A stretch of 64,000 nt of DNA from assembly GCA_018657525.1 (NCBI GenBank), contig JABHWZ010000005.1, positions 1 through 64,000 on the forward strand, read 5' to 3'. The notes below the pieces were generated by a model that was given only the letters and a program-made list of their open reading frames with translations, did no database searches and had not been told where the DNA came from. Source of the stretch: an archaeon. Its GTDB lineage: Archaea > Nanobdellota > Nanobdellia > Pacearchaeales > GW2011-AR1. Shown here piece after piece: positions 52,166 to 60,462 of this stretch (its first letter is position 1; every line of letters begins with the position of its first letter). The position numbers and the translations under genes were made by a program.

Positions 52166-53629
52166 TTATAAATGATCCTCTACCCAAGAATTGAAAGAAA
52201 GTGAATCATCCGAATTAATTAACGACTTAGCTAAAGGAAGGAAGGAAGAAAAAAATGATTTCTGATTTGCTCCCCAAAGATCAAGAAAACCGTCAACTCC
52301 ATAATCCGACATAAATCTAAAATCAACATGAGAAGTATCAGGAACAACAATATTATCAAAAACACTCCCATACTTTTCACAAAGTAAGCTATACCCATGG
52401 CAGAATTCGGGATGATGAATCAGCGCATATCTTGAAGTATGTTGGAGTGGATAGGTCGCCCAATAAGTCATAATTCTAACAGAAATTTCCTCCACATCCC
52501 TCTCAAAGATTTGCTTAGCATTGGGGTCATCTATAAGTTCTAAAAAATGATCAGGGAAAAAGGATTTGTAAGGTTCAGCTTCTTTCCGATTAATACACCT
52601 ATTCATTAAATTTCTAACCTCAAGAGCATCTTCATAAAATCTACCAGCAATATTTGACGCCAAAGCAGGATTTCGTCCAAAATAATCATGACTTTGTTCA
52701 TGAAAAGCAAACCTATAAATATCTAATGAAGAAACTGCTGTAGGATCAGAAAGAACCACCCTTTTTTTTGAGGAGTCGTGTTCTCCGCGACTACTATCAG
52801 AAATATCAAAAAGGCCATTTAAACACGTTTTAAAAAAGGGAGGAGTTCCAGAAAAATCATCTCCAATAATAAAAATAGGAGTATCGTTTCCAGGTGGAAA
52901 GGGACGAGCCTTTAATTCTTGTTTTAATTCCACTAAGTAAGAAGGAGAAATTTGAGAGAAAAAATCATTCCCTAATTTATTTTCATGAATTGTCTTAACT
53001 AACGGAGCCCCTAAAAAGAATCCTAAAATAGAATAGGTTGCAACCCTTCTTAAGGGGCTACTTAACCCCAACCTAATTCCCGCATTTACAACATCAACCC
53101 CAATATTCTTAACCCCCACAGCAACACTCCTAACACTTTCTCCAACAATAGCAACTTCATTCCCCACATGACCAATCCCAGCCACCACACTTCTAAAAGG
53201 ATGCCTAACTACATCTTCAACAGCACCATAAATTTTTACGGCTCCAGCTTCAAAAGCCTCAGCTTTTTGTGCAGTATACTCTAATAATTGATTTCCAGCC
53301 TTGTCAATTGCTTGAAATCCTCCACCCACAAAATCAATTCCCTTCCCTACCCCCCCCAAAACTCTCCCGCCAATTTCTTTAACTTTATCTTTAATATCAT
53401 AATCCCCCACATCAATAACTCCCTCTCCAACTAAACTCCCCCCTTGCGCTAATCCTCCAACATTTCCTCCCCCTAAAACAGCTTCTCCAAATCCTCCCGG
53501 AATAACAGAACTTCCCGCAGAAACTACCTTATTAACTAAATCCTTATGTGAACGAACATACCCTCTAGCATAATCATTAAATCCCTCAAAAAACTGATTT
53601 TGATAATCCATAGGAACAGTCGAAGGCAT
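52166..53629 (-). CDS. Putative zincin with Gly-rich N-terminal region, 487 aa
   Basis: An HEQSHDYFG sequence (HExxH, about residue 310) suggests a zinc peptidase. The first 200 residues are unusual for an enzyme: Gly/Val-rich and repetitive (GGFGEAVLGGGNVGGLAQGG, VRSVAVGVKNIGVDVVNAG), followed by a hydrophobic segment (VATYSILGFFLGAPLVKTI). The C-terminal half (SRYALIHHPEFCHGYSLLCE) is globular. ATG 53629 overlaps the previous stop as TAATG. I know no family with this plan; an anchored or secreted protease is one reading. Confidence 0.65.
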   Translation of the reverse strand: MPSTVPMDYQNQFFEGFNDYARGYVRSHKDLVNKVVSAGSSVIPGGFGEAVLGGGNVGGLAQGGSLVGEGVIDVGDYDIKDKVKEIGGRVLGGVGKGIDFVGGGFQAIDKAGNQLLEYTAQKAEAFEAGAVKIYGAVEDVVRHPFRSVVAGIGHVGNEVAIVGESVRSVAVGVKNIGVDVVNAGIRLGLSSPLRRVATYSILGFFLGAPLVKTIHENKLGNDFFSQISPSYLVELKQELKARPFPPGNDTPIFIIGDDFSGTPPFFKTCLNGLFDISDSSRGEHDSSKKRVVLSDPTAVSSLDIYRFAFHEQSHDYFGRNPALASNIAGRFYEDALEVRNLMNRCINRKEAEPYKSFFPDHFLELIDDPNAKQIFERDVEEISVRIMTYWATYPLQHTSRYALIHHPEFCHGYSLLCEKYGSVFDNIVVPDTSHVDFRFMSDYGVDGFLDLWGANQKSFFSSFLPLAKSLINSDDSLSFNSWVEDHL

Positions 53630-53892
53630 TATTCTTTACCTCCAATATGTCGCACATGATAATTATAAAATCTAAATGCCAGCCGATCTAATTTTCTCAA
53701 TTTTGCCTTATCTTCTTGTCCAACTGCAAATTTTTCCAAATCAATTCCACAATATTCAAACATACGAGATAAAAAAGGTGCTAGAATATCATAATCAACT
53801 TCAACAGCAGAATCATTTGAGTTACCAACGTCTAAAGAATTCTCGTAGTCTCCTGCAAAATCTCCATCACCCCTCTCATTAGATGATTGCAT
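53629..53892 (-). CDS. Hypothetical acidic protein, 87 aa
   Basis: Acidic N-terminal half (ERGDGDFAGDYENSLDVGNSNDS) and a helical basic end (KLRKLDRLAFRFYNYHVRHIGG). It is translationally coupled to the putative zincin by TAATG, so it may be a chaperone, inhibitor or partner. The family is not recognised. Confidence 0.65.
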   Translation of the reverse strand: MQSSNERGDGDFAGDYENSLDVGNSNDSAVEVDYDILAPFLSRMFEYCGIDLEKFAVGQEDKAKLRKLDRLAFRFYNYHVRHIGGKE

Positions 53893-53984
53893 TTTATTTA
53901 TTAGTTAATTTAATTTGTAAATGTTTCTTTGATTAATCCCACGCATAGGGTTTTATTTTATCTTTATAAGTTTGCAAGATAAAT

Positions 53985-54404
53985 TTAAGCAGTTTCAAAA
54001 AGAACAACCTCCGGCAAAGGATCAGGCTCCATATAAAGTTCATCTGGGATGTCAAAAGGTTCCTCTAAAAGTTTTATCGCCTTCCGAAGTGCTTTCTGAA
54101 GGGGAGAAGGTTTATCCCTTAAATCCCTCATTTTCTTAGAAGCAGATCTAATTTTTACTTTTAATCTTTTTGCAGAATGAATCAAATCAGAATATGCGAC
54201 ATTAGAATCTCTATCAATCTCATCTAAATCTAAGGATAACTTTTTAACATCATCACGAAGAGCTTGAGTTCCTTTAGAAACAGCAGTACATTTTGTAACT
54301 AAATCACTTTGAGAACTATTCTCTGCATATTTTTCTCCTGCAAAAGAAGAATACCCTAAAACTAACATTCCCAAACCATACACACAAGATTTCAAACTTC
54401 CCAT
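53985..54404 (-). CDS. Secreted hypothetical protein, 139 aa
   Basis: ATG 54404 (MGSLKSCVYGLGMLVLGYSS) gives a signal peptide ending near SSFAGE and follows the stop of the 42-aa gene by one base. The mature part is helical and basic (AKRLKVKIRSASKKMRDLRD) with one Cys (TKCTAVS) and an acidic C-terminus (EPDPLPEVVLFETA). Function unknown. Confidence 0.65.
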   Translation of the reverse strand: MGSLKSCVYGLGMLVLGYSSFAGEKYAENSSQSDLVTKCTAVSKGTQALRDDVKKLSLDLDEIDRDSNVAYSDLIHSAKRLKVKIRSASKKMRDLRDKPSPLQKALRKAIKLLEEPFDIPDELYMEPDPLPEVVLFETA

Positions 54405-54405
54405 T

Positions 54406-54534
54406 TTACCAAACCTCCCACGCAAAATTTTTTCTTTGAACTTTCCAATTATTTATCAATTTCATGGATTTCGAACGTTCGGTTTTTCCCTCAAACATTC
54501 TTACTGGCATTCCACTAACAGCTTTTATTTTCAT
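54406..54534 (-). CDS. 42-aa basic ORF missed by the track
   Basis: ATG 54534 reads MKIKAVSGMPVRMFEGKTER, then SKSMKLINNWKVQRKNFAWEVW. The TATA element TTTATAAA (54556-54563) is 25 bp upstream of the ATG, the leaderless arrangement common in this genome. The stop is one base before ATG 54404 of the secreted protein, so the two form an operon. Function unknown. Confidence 0.55.
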   Translation of the reverse strand: MKIKAVSGMPVRMFEGKTERSKSMKLINNWKVQRKNFAWEVW

Positions 54535-54555
54535 ATAATTTCTAGTCAAAAATAC

Positions 54556-54563
54556 TTTATAAA
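54556..54563 (-). promoter_or_regulatory. TATA box of the 42-aa gene
   Basis: TTTATAAA lies 25 bp before ATG 54534, predicting a leaderless mRNA for the two-gene operon at 53985-54534. Confidence 0.5.
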
Positions 54564-54644
54564 CTTTTCTATTCTGTTACCACTACATAATAAGACAAAT
54601 AACAATTTACGTTACTTGCATCTAACAAATAACAAACTATTAAA

Positions 54645-54684
54645 CCTAAAACCAATCACGAATAAAAAGCACAATTCAATTTTT
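54645..54684. repeat. 40-nt direct repeat, left copy
   Basis: CCTAAAACCAATCACGAATA and the next 20 bases are identical to 57171-57210. This copy covers the last codons of the nucleotidyltransferase-hydrolase gene. The two copies flank that gene and the TrpRS paralog. Confidence 0.9.
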
Positions 54685-56094
54685 TTCAATCCAACTAAAA
54701 ATTTCTTTTTTAATATTTTCCTTTTCTGCATCTCTTAATGACAAATGCCCTCCCTCAAAACAAAGAACCTTGCCTCCACAAATGGACTTTATAATCTTAA
54801 GTTGATTTATACAATTTAAATCCTTTTTTCCATGAATCAAAAGACAATTATTATTAAATTTAGAAGTGTTGATAAATTTATCTTGGATTAATTCATTAAA
54901 CCCGCCATCATTCATTCTAATCACATTTTTAAAACCATTCTTGATAAATTTTAAAACTTTAAAATTTTCCTTAAAATTTGGATAAAATTTTTTAAAACTT
55001 AATAAGGGGGAAATTAAAATTCCTTTCATATTAAAAAAGTTTTGTAAAAGCTTAATACCAATAAAACTTCCAAAACTAGAACCTAATAAATATATATTTG
55101 CTTCCTCAAATTTTAATGAAAACTCTTTACCACCAAAAAATTCATTAAACTTCCCTCCTTCCTTAATGTATTTAACTAATTCAAAAATCGCTCTGGAAGG
55201 ATCTTCCTTGAGAAACCGTCCTTCACTTTCATAACACCCACTATATCTTGGGAACAAAACAGCATATCCCCTTCTAGAAAATTCTTTCATAAGAATTTGA
55301 CTTTTAGGAAATGAAGGAAATCCATCCAATAAAATTATTAATTTCCCCCTATTTAAAAACTTATTAGGCATACAAAATTCAAAAAAAATTTCATCATATT
55401 TACTTTTAAAAATCACTGGTTCCCTCAAAATATTTTCAAAATTAACTTTAAGATTTCTATATTCTGAATCTTCAATCAGCCTTTTCAATTTTTTTTCACC
55501 AAATTTTAAAAGAAGAAACCTTGTCAATTCTTCTTGTCTATTAAGATGCATTAAATGATTTTCTATTCTTTCTTCCTGAGGATTTAAACAATTTTTATAG
55601 TATAACAATCGAGTTATCAGTGTAGAATCAAGTCCAGCATAAAAGAATTCCATAGCCTCACCAAGAATCTGAATTTTAGCTTTAACTTTATCTTGACGAA
55701 ATAATGAATAAAAATCTTTTATATGTCCTGGACGCAAATTAATATTCCCCTTAGGTAAATCTTCTTTTTTATCTAGCATAAATTGAAACCCATAATCATC
55801 ATTTTTTTTCATCACCCATGAAAATTCGTGAAAGGTATATTTTTGAAGATATCCTTTCTTCTTAAAATCCTTCTTCAAATCACCCAACTTATCTAAAAAC
55901 TTCTTTGTCACAAAAATATCTAAATCTGTATCTTCTTTCAAAGCCTCCACCTGCCCAGTCAAAAAATATACCGCCCAACTACCTGTAATTACAACCTCCT
56001 CATTCAAATTATGTTTATTAATTACCCATAGAAAATCAGAAAAAATTTTATGACTCATCCAACTATAATCTAAATGAAGCTCTGTATTAGACAT
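54676..56094 (-). CDS. Nucleotidyltransferase-alpha/beta-hydrolase fusion
   Basis: N-terminal part (residues about 25-90: VVITGSWAVYFLTGQ, EDTDLDIFVTKKF) has the GS...DxD pattern of the polymerase-beta nucleotidyltransferase fold, close to MNT/AbiEii-like proteins. A helical linker follows. The C-terminal part (residues about 240-472) is an alpha/beta hydrolase: LLDGFPSF, GYAVLFPRYSG, nucleophile elbow GSSFGSF, and catalytic His in FEGGHLSL. Its ATG overlaps the upstream TrpRS paralog by 8 nt. I know of no described protein with this fusion. Confidence 0.75.
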   Translation of the reverse strand: MSNTELHLDYSWMSHKIFSDFLWVINKHNLNEEVVITGSWAVYFLTGQVEALKEDTDLDIFVTKKFLDKLGDLKKDFKKKGYLQKYTFHEFSWVMKKNDDYGFQFMLDKKEDLPKGNINLRPGHIKDFYSLFRQDKVKAKIQILGEAMEFFYAGLDSTLITRLLYYKNCLNPQEERIENHLMHLNRQEELTRFLLLKFGEKKLKRLIEDSEYRNLKVNFENILREPVIFKSKYDEIFFEFCMPNKFLNRGKLIILLDGFPSFPKSQILMKEFSRRGYAVLFPRYSGCYESEGRFLKEDPSRAIFELVKYIKEGGKFNEFFGGKEFSLKFEEANIYLLGSSFGSFIGIKLLQNFFNMKGILISPLLSFKKFYPNFKENFKVLKFIKNGFKNVIRMNDGGFNELIQDKFINTSKFNNNCLLIHGKKDLNCINQLKIIKSICGGKVLCFEGGHLSLRDAEKENIKKEIFSWIEKN

Positions 56095-57073
56095 TTGCTT
56101 TCCCGACCCCCCTGTATCTTCTCAATACTTCAATGACATGTTGTGTACCTATTTTCTTTAACTCTCCACTAGTTAAAACTCCAGATTCATATTTTGAGCA
56201 AATATCTTGAAAAACCACTTCATCTTCCAAAGTATATCCTAAAATTTCTATCATAGCATCCTCCTCAAGATTGCCCCCATTTCTCCTATGTTCCTCTAAT
56301 GTCGAACCTCCCCCACTTCTAGATCGATTAATCTTCTTTTGAATAGTAACTTCATCATCACTTAAAACAATGTAACTATTTATCTTTTTTCTTGTCATCT
56401 TTCCCCCATTCATCCCCCTCATAAAACGATGATAAATTCCAGCAGGTAAATTAATTCCTTTTGCCTTTCTCAAAATATCTCTAATAAAAGAAACATTAGG
56501 ATCCTGATTTATTCCTCCCACAATTAATGCTGAAGAAGAATTTGTTTCCTGAGCATAAACTAAATCAGATAAAGTCATTAAAAAACTTTGATAATGAGAA
56601 AATTTATTTGTTCCAAAAATCCTCTCGAATTTCCTTTGATCAATTAATCTGCCAAGAGAAATTCCTCTCTTAAAATATCTACCAAGTTGATTAGACTGAT
56701 ACATGAAATCAATATTTCCAATATCTACCCCAGAAGATTCTAAATAAGGGATAAAAATTTTTTCAAAATCCTCTTTAAAATCCCCCTCACTTATCCCCTT
56801 AACACTTTGTGCCTCAATATCTGCAGCAGAAATAACTACTTTCTTGCCACACTTTTGAAAAAATTTAATTTCATCAAATAAAACCTTTGTTCCTAAATGA
56901 ACTATTGAAGGATTTAAAACTCCTGCAATAACAAAAAAATCCCTATTCAATATCTCTTCTAACCCCCTTTGAGCATAAATAATATTTCTAGTTAAAAGAT
57001 GATTCATCTTTCCAAAAATTCCTTCATCCACTATTGGCCTAACATTATTCTTTAATTCTGTTTTAAATTTCAT
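56087..57073 (-). CDS. Degenerate TrpRS paralog (class I synthetase-like)
   Basis: 328 aa, alignable to TrpRS over most of its length. The HIGH motif reads VHLGTK, the KMSAS motif reads GGKMTRKK, and other blocks are kept: NQDPNVSFIRDI, SRSGGGSTLEEHRRNGGNLEED and SGVLTSGELKKI. Loss of the second His and of the KMSxS serine suggests altered or absent adenylation. The N-terminus begins MKFKTELKNNVRPIVDEGIFG. It lies within the 54.7-60.4 kb operon, so its substrate may be non-tRNA. Confidence 0.78.
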   Translation of the reverse strand: MKFKTELKNNVRPIVDEGIFGKMNHLLTRNIIYAQRGLEEILNRDFFVIAGVLNPSIVHLGTKVLFDEIKFFQKCGKKVVISAADIEAQSVKGISEGDFKEDFEKIFIPYLESSGVDIGNIDFMYQSNQLGRYFKRGISLGRLIDQRKFERIFGTNKFSHYQSFLMTLSDLVYAQETNSSSALIVGGINQDPNVSFIRDILRKAKGINLPAGIYHRFMRGMNGGKMTRKKINSYIVLSDDEVTIQKKINRSRSGGGSTLEEHRRNGGNLEEDAMIEILGYTLEDEVVFQDICSKYESGVLTSGELKKIGTQHVIEVLRRYRGVGKANV

Positions 57074-57170
57074 ACCATTTACTATAAATTAGAATTTTTA
57101 AAACTTCTGTTAGTTAAATCAACTAAAAATTAACTACTGCAAAAATCCCTAACTTAATTTTTTTCAAACC

Positions 57171-57210
57171 CCTAAAACCAATCACGAATAAAAAGCACAA
57201 TTCAATTTTT
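57171..57210. repeat. 40-nt direct repeat, right copy
   Basis: Identical to 54645-54684. This copy covers the final codons and stop of the Nudix-sulfotransferase gene (NCAFYS*) and 11 bases beyond. Nearby T-rich stretches also resemble each other. Confidence 0.9.
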
Positions 57211-58342
57211 CCATCTTTAAATTTAATTGATTAATTTCTTTTTTAGAAAGATATTCTTTATGGCCCCCAACCACTCCTCGCCTTATTTTATATGATTCTG
57301 GATTCTTACAATCCCCTGGAGCCAATCTAGGAACCGAAAATAAATTATCTTTTTCCATCCTATGCATTTCATTAAAAGAAGAATCTTTAATTGCATCCTG
57401 AATTAACTTAGAATCGATATCCTTAATATTCAAAAAATCTAAAATCCCATTAATCCATTTTTCAGGTTCAGAAAATAAATCCTCATATCTAATTAAAAAA
57501 AAGTTAGGATCATCAATATACTTCAACCAAATATTATAATAATTAATAATAGTATCGAATCCTCCTCGAGATTCTAACAAAAAATCTGAAAGACTACCCT
57601 TATATCTATGGCGCCTCTGTGATTGATGAAAATACCAAGAAACAATTACATCCCGAGGATCTCGAATTAAAAAAATTATTTTCTTCCTCAATAAATTATT
57701 TTTACATTTACTCAATTCTCCAACCTTCTTAAACTGAGGATAATCTTCATGAATTAAAGCCATACTTGGCAAATTTTTAATTGGAAAAGTTGTTTTTTCT
57801 AAACTAGTGATATAATCTAAAGGCAAATCAAATTTCTTTTGAAAAATTTTAGCAAGAATCATAGCAAGCCAAGTTCTTCCACATTTAGGAAACGATACTA
57901 AAAGCGAATTTGCAATACAAATCTTAATCCAATCATTAGCTTTCTTAAACACTTCAATATCAGTAATATTAATTAACTTATCCAAAATATCATCATACTC
58001 CCCCCAAAAAAATTCTGAATGTTCATCAGAAAGTAAAGTTGTTTTCTGTTGAACTTCTGCCAAAAAATATGTAACCGTTTTATCCTGCACAATCCCGTCT
58101 TTTTCAAAAGAATAAAAAATATCTTCTACAAAATTCTCATCCAAAACAAAATTCCTTATCCCTGTCTCTTCAATAATTTCTCGTTTAGCAGTTTCTTTTT
58201 TTTTCTCTCCTTCTTCTATTCTACCCTTAGGAAAACCCCAATGTGCCCCTGTTTTAATATGTTTAAGCAAAAGATATTGGATTACTCCATTCTTAATACA
58301 ATAAACAATTCCCCCTGCCGAATTAATTTGAATAGAATTCAT
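57182..58342 (-). CDS. Nudix-sulfotransferase fusion protein
   Basis: Residues 1-135 are a Nudix hydrolase with GRIEEGEKKKETAKREIIEETGI (Nudix box) and the family opening AGGIVYCIKNGVIQYLLLKH. Residues about 145-386 are a PAPS-dependent sulfotransferase: 5'-phosphosulfate loop SFPKCGRTWLAMIL and 3'-phosphate loop RDPRDVIVSWYFHQSQ, with the end RRGVVGGHKEYLS typical. One domain transfers sulfate, the other hydrolyses a nucleotide-linked pyrophosphate. Both domains appear catalytically intact. It starts 1 nt below the thymidylate-kinase-like gene stop. Confidence 0.85.
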   Translation of the reverse strand: MNSIQINSAGGIVYCIKNGVIQYLLLKHIKTGAHWGFPKGRIEEGEKKKETAKREIIEETGIRNFVLDENFVEDIFYSFEKDGIVQDKTVTYFLAEVQQKTTLLSDEHSEFFWGEYDDILDKLINITDIEVFKKANDWIKICIANSLLVSFPKCGRTWLAMILAKIFQKKFDLPLDYITSLEKTTFPIKNLPSMALIHEDYPQFKKVGELSKCKNNLLRKKIIFLIRDPRDVIVSWYFHQSQRRHRYKGSLSDFLLESRGGFDTIINYYNIWLKYIDDPNFFLIRYEDLFSEPEKWINGILDFLNIKDIDSKLIQDAIKDSSFNEMHRMEKDNLFSVPRLAPGDCKNPESYKIRRGVVGGHKEYLSKKEINQLNLKMEKLNCAFYS

Positions 58343-58343
58343 C

Positions 58344-58967
58344 TTAAATCAATCCTTGGATAGTATGCATAATATATTCTGAAGTATTTTTAATGCTATC
58401 CTCTGCATTTAATCGATAAATAACCCCCGAGTCCCTTTGCTTTCTTATAGCTTCATCCATAAATCCCAAATATTTTCCAAAAATATCTGAAACAATCTCC
58501 GGAGATCTTTTTTTAATCACTTCATTCATTGTCAAAGGATTTTGAAACTCTAATAAAAAATGAGCATTCTCAATTGAAAAATATCCCCCCTCTTGATTTA
58601 ATTTATCTACAAATAAACATGATTCTTTCAATCCCTTTCCAGTCCTTTGCATGCAATGTGCTACACACGAAGAATAAATAGTTATAAATCCTCTGTCCTC
58701 CAAAACAATATCTTTATCCATCTTAAAAGTCAACTCATCTCTACGCACAGTACTTTCCAAATTAGCCAAAATTATTTCTTCCACAGGAGCATTATGATAC
58801 CAATCCACTCTTTGAGAAAAATCTTTAGGAAATCTTTCATCCAAAGGTAATCTTTTCGAAGCTACCCCCACAGCCAATCCCCTTTTTTGTAACAAAGATA
58901 AAACAGCATTTATTTGTTCAGTCTTTCCAGAAGTATCAATTCCTCCAATCTCAAATACCTTTTTCAT
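58344..58967 (-). CDS. Thymidylate-kinase-like P-loop protein
   Basis: N-terminal P-loop EIGGIDTSGKTEQI and a DRGFITIYSS segment in the place of the dTMP-kinase DRY/H motif. The rest follows the kinase outline (NPLTMNEVIKKRSPEIV, lid-like). Altered P-loop and short length (207 aa) make dTMP specificity doubtful. It overlaps the neighbouring kinase by ATGA (58964-58967). It may phosphorylate another nucleoside or metabolite. Confidence 0.75.
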   Translation of the reverse strand: MKKVFEIGGIDTSGKTEQINAVLSLLQKRGLAVGVASKRLPLDERFPKDFSQRVDWYHNAPVEEIILANLESTVRRDELTFKMDKDIVLEDRGFITIYSSCVAHCMQRTGKGLKESCLFVDKLNQEGGYFSIENAHFLLEFQNPLTMNEVIKKRSPEIVSDIFGKYLGFMDEAIRKQRDSGVIYRLNAEDSIKNTSEYIMHTIQGLI

Positions 58968-59572
58968 TTGCCCTTCACTAAAAGTTTTAATATTTGATTT
59001 CTAGTCTTCACAAGATCACAATTAACCACACAAGGAACATTATTTGTCTTGGCATCTTGTAATAAATAATCTTGTATGATTCTTGCTTTAGGAAATCGCT
59101 CATAAAATCTCTTGGGATTTATTCCTCCAAACTCTTTTTTTCGTCTTGCAATATTTAATAAATGATTTTTTTCAGAACACCCCACCATAATTAAATGAAA
59201 ATTCTTCTTCTTCAAATATTCTTCAAAAAAAGAAGGAATTATCTGAACACCCTCAATTATGGTATCCTTTCCTAAAACATATGCTCTCTCAATAATCCTG
59301 ATTATTGAGAGTAAAATTGATTCACAATATTTTATGAACGAACAAATAACACTCATCTCTGAATCATCGTTTACGTGTTCCCAAGCAGTTGTAGAATTAT
59401 AATATAAATATGGTTGATCATTCTTAGAACTAAACCCCCTAATCGCCTCCCTAACAACATCTACATCCACTATTTGGCTTATCTTCAATTTCTTCCCCAA
59501 TTCTAAACTAAGAGCAGATTTTCCCACATAAGAAGCCCCTCCAATCAAAATTATTTTGGGATTTTTAACCAT
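58964..59572 (-). CDS. 2-phosphoglycerate-kinase-like P-loop kinase
   Basis: P-loop IILIGGASYVGKSALS, then a DVDVVREAIRGF block that resembles 2-phosphoglycerate kinase and related archaeal kinases, followed by TTAWEHV and IIEGVQIIPSFF. 2PGK makes cyclic-2,3-diphosphoglycerate precursor in methanogens, but this member is short (202 aa) and the substrate here is unknown. It overlaps the preceding nucleotidyltransferase gene by 8 nt and the next kinase by 4. Confidence 0.76.
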   Translation of the reverse strand: MVKNPKIILIGGASYVGKSALSLELGKKLKISQIVDVDVVREAIRGFSSKNDQPYLYYNSTTAWEHVNDDSEMSVICSFIKYCESILLSIIRIIERAYVLGKDTIIEGVQIIPSFFEEYLKKKNFHLIMVGCSEKNHLLNIARRKKEFGGINPKRFYERFPKARIIQDYLLQDAKTNNVPCVVNCDLVKTRNQILKLLVKGK

Positions 59573-60407
59573 CTCTTCTTTGAATTAAATTTTTGTACTC
59601 TTCAGAATCAATTTGATTAAAGATAAAATTCCTACAAAACATCAGAACAGAATATATTTTTTCTAGATCATTAATACTTAATTTTAATTGACTCCTAAAA
59701 CTTTGTATCTCTTTTAATTCACCTCCTTTTTCAGCATTTATTTTTTCACTAAACCAAGTTATAATTTCAGCCTTATCAGATGGAAAAAAATTTATACAAT
59801 TTAAACATTTTTTTGCAAGAATAACCGAAAAATTAATTCCTTTTTTAGTATTAGATAAAATATCTTTATGAAAATGGGAAATTAAATCACAACTTTCTCG
59901 ATAAATATCTAACAAATTATAACTATCACATTTAGTAAAAATCTTACGGACATCATCCCCATAAATAAGAATAGCCTTTGCTATTTCCTTAGAATAAACC
60001 GCAGATTTTCTACCATGAAAATGAACTTTTCGTTGAGAATCCTCGATTAATTGTGCTTCATCAATAAATGAAATTGAAATATCTAACCCTTTACCCTCCC
60101 CAAATTTTTTAAGTTTTAACTGAATATCAAAAATATCTTTAATTGTATGATCTTGGGAAAGAATAAAACTCAAATCTATATCATTAAAATCTTTATCGAA
60201 TCCTCCAATAGAAAGGGATCCTCTTAAAAGAACAGACTTAACTACTCCACTGTATTTTGCGACATCTTGAATTTTCTTAAAAGCCACTTTTAAAATATCA
60301 CTTTCTAATAAATTTATCTCCAACTGCCCTTCTTGTAAAGAATTATTCTTTTTAACTAGCATAAAAATAAACGTTTCAAAGGCTATAAAAATCTTTTGAC
60401 TTATCAA
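59565..60407 (-). CDS. Nucleotidyltransferase, polymerase-beta fold
   Basis: VLLRGSLSIGGFDKDFNDIDLSFIL is the GS...DxD core with two metal-binding Asp. It precedes a strand carrying a third acidic residue (LDISISFIDE) and a helical C-terminal domain of about 130 residues (ESCDLISHFHKDIL, DLEKIYSVLMFCRNFIF). The pattern resembles aminoglycoside- or MNT-type nucleotidyltransferases. It is the first gene of the operon. M16 (MLVKKNNSLQ) is an alternative start. Substrate unknown. Confidence 0.75.
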   Translation of the reverse strand: MISQKIFIAFETFIFMLVKKNNSLQEGQLEINLLESDILKVAFKKIQDVAKYSGVVKSVLLRGSLSIGGFDKDFNDIDLSFILSQDHTIKDIFDIQLKLKKFGEGKGLDISISFIDEAQLIEDSQRKVHFHGRKSAVYSKEIAKAILIYGDDVRKIFTKCDSYNLLDIYRESCDLISHFHKDILSNTKKGINFSVILAKKCLNCINFFPSDKAEIITWFSEKINAEKGGELKEIQSFRSQLKLSINDLEKIYSVLMFCRNFIFNQIDSEEYKNLIQRRDG

Positions 60408-60462
60408 AACTTTAAAAAAATTTCCAAAACCAGAGGAATTTAGAAATAAATCTCTTAACCTC

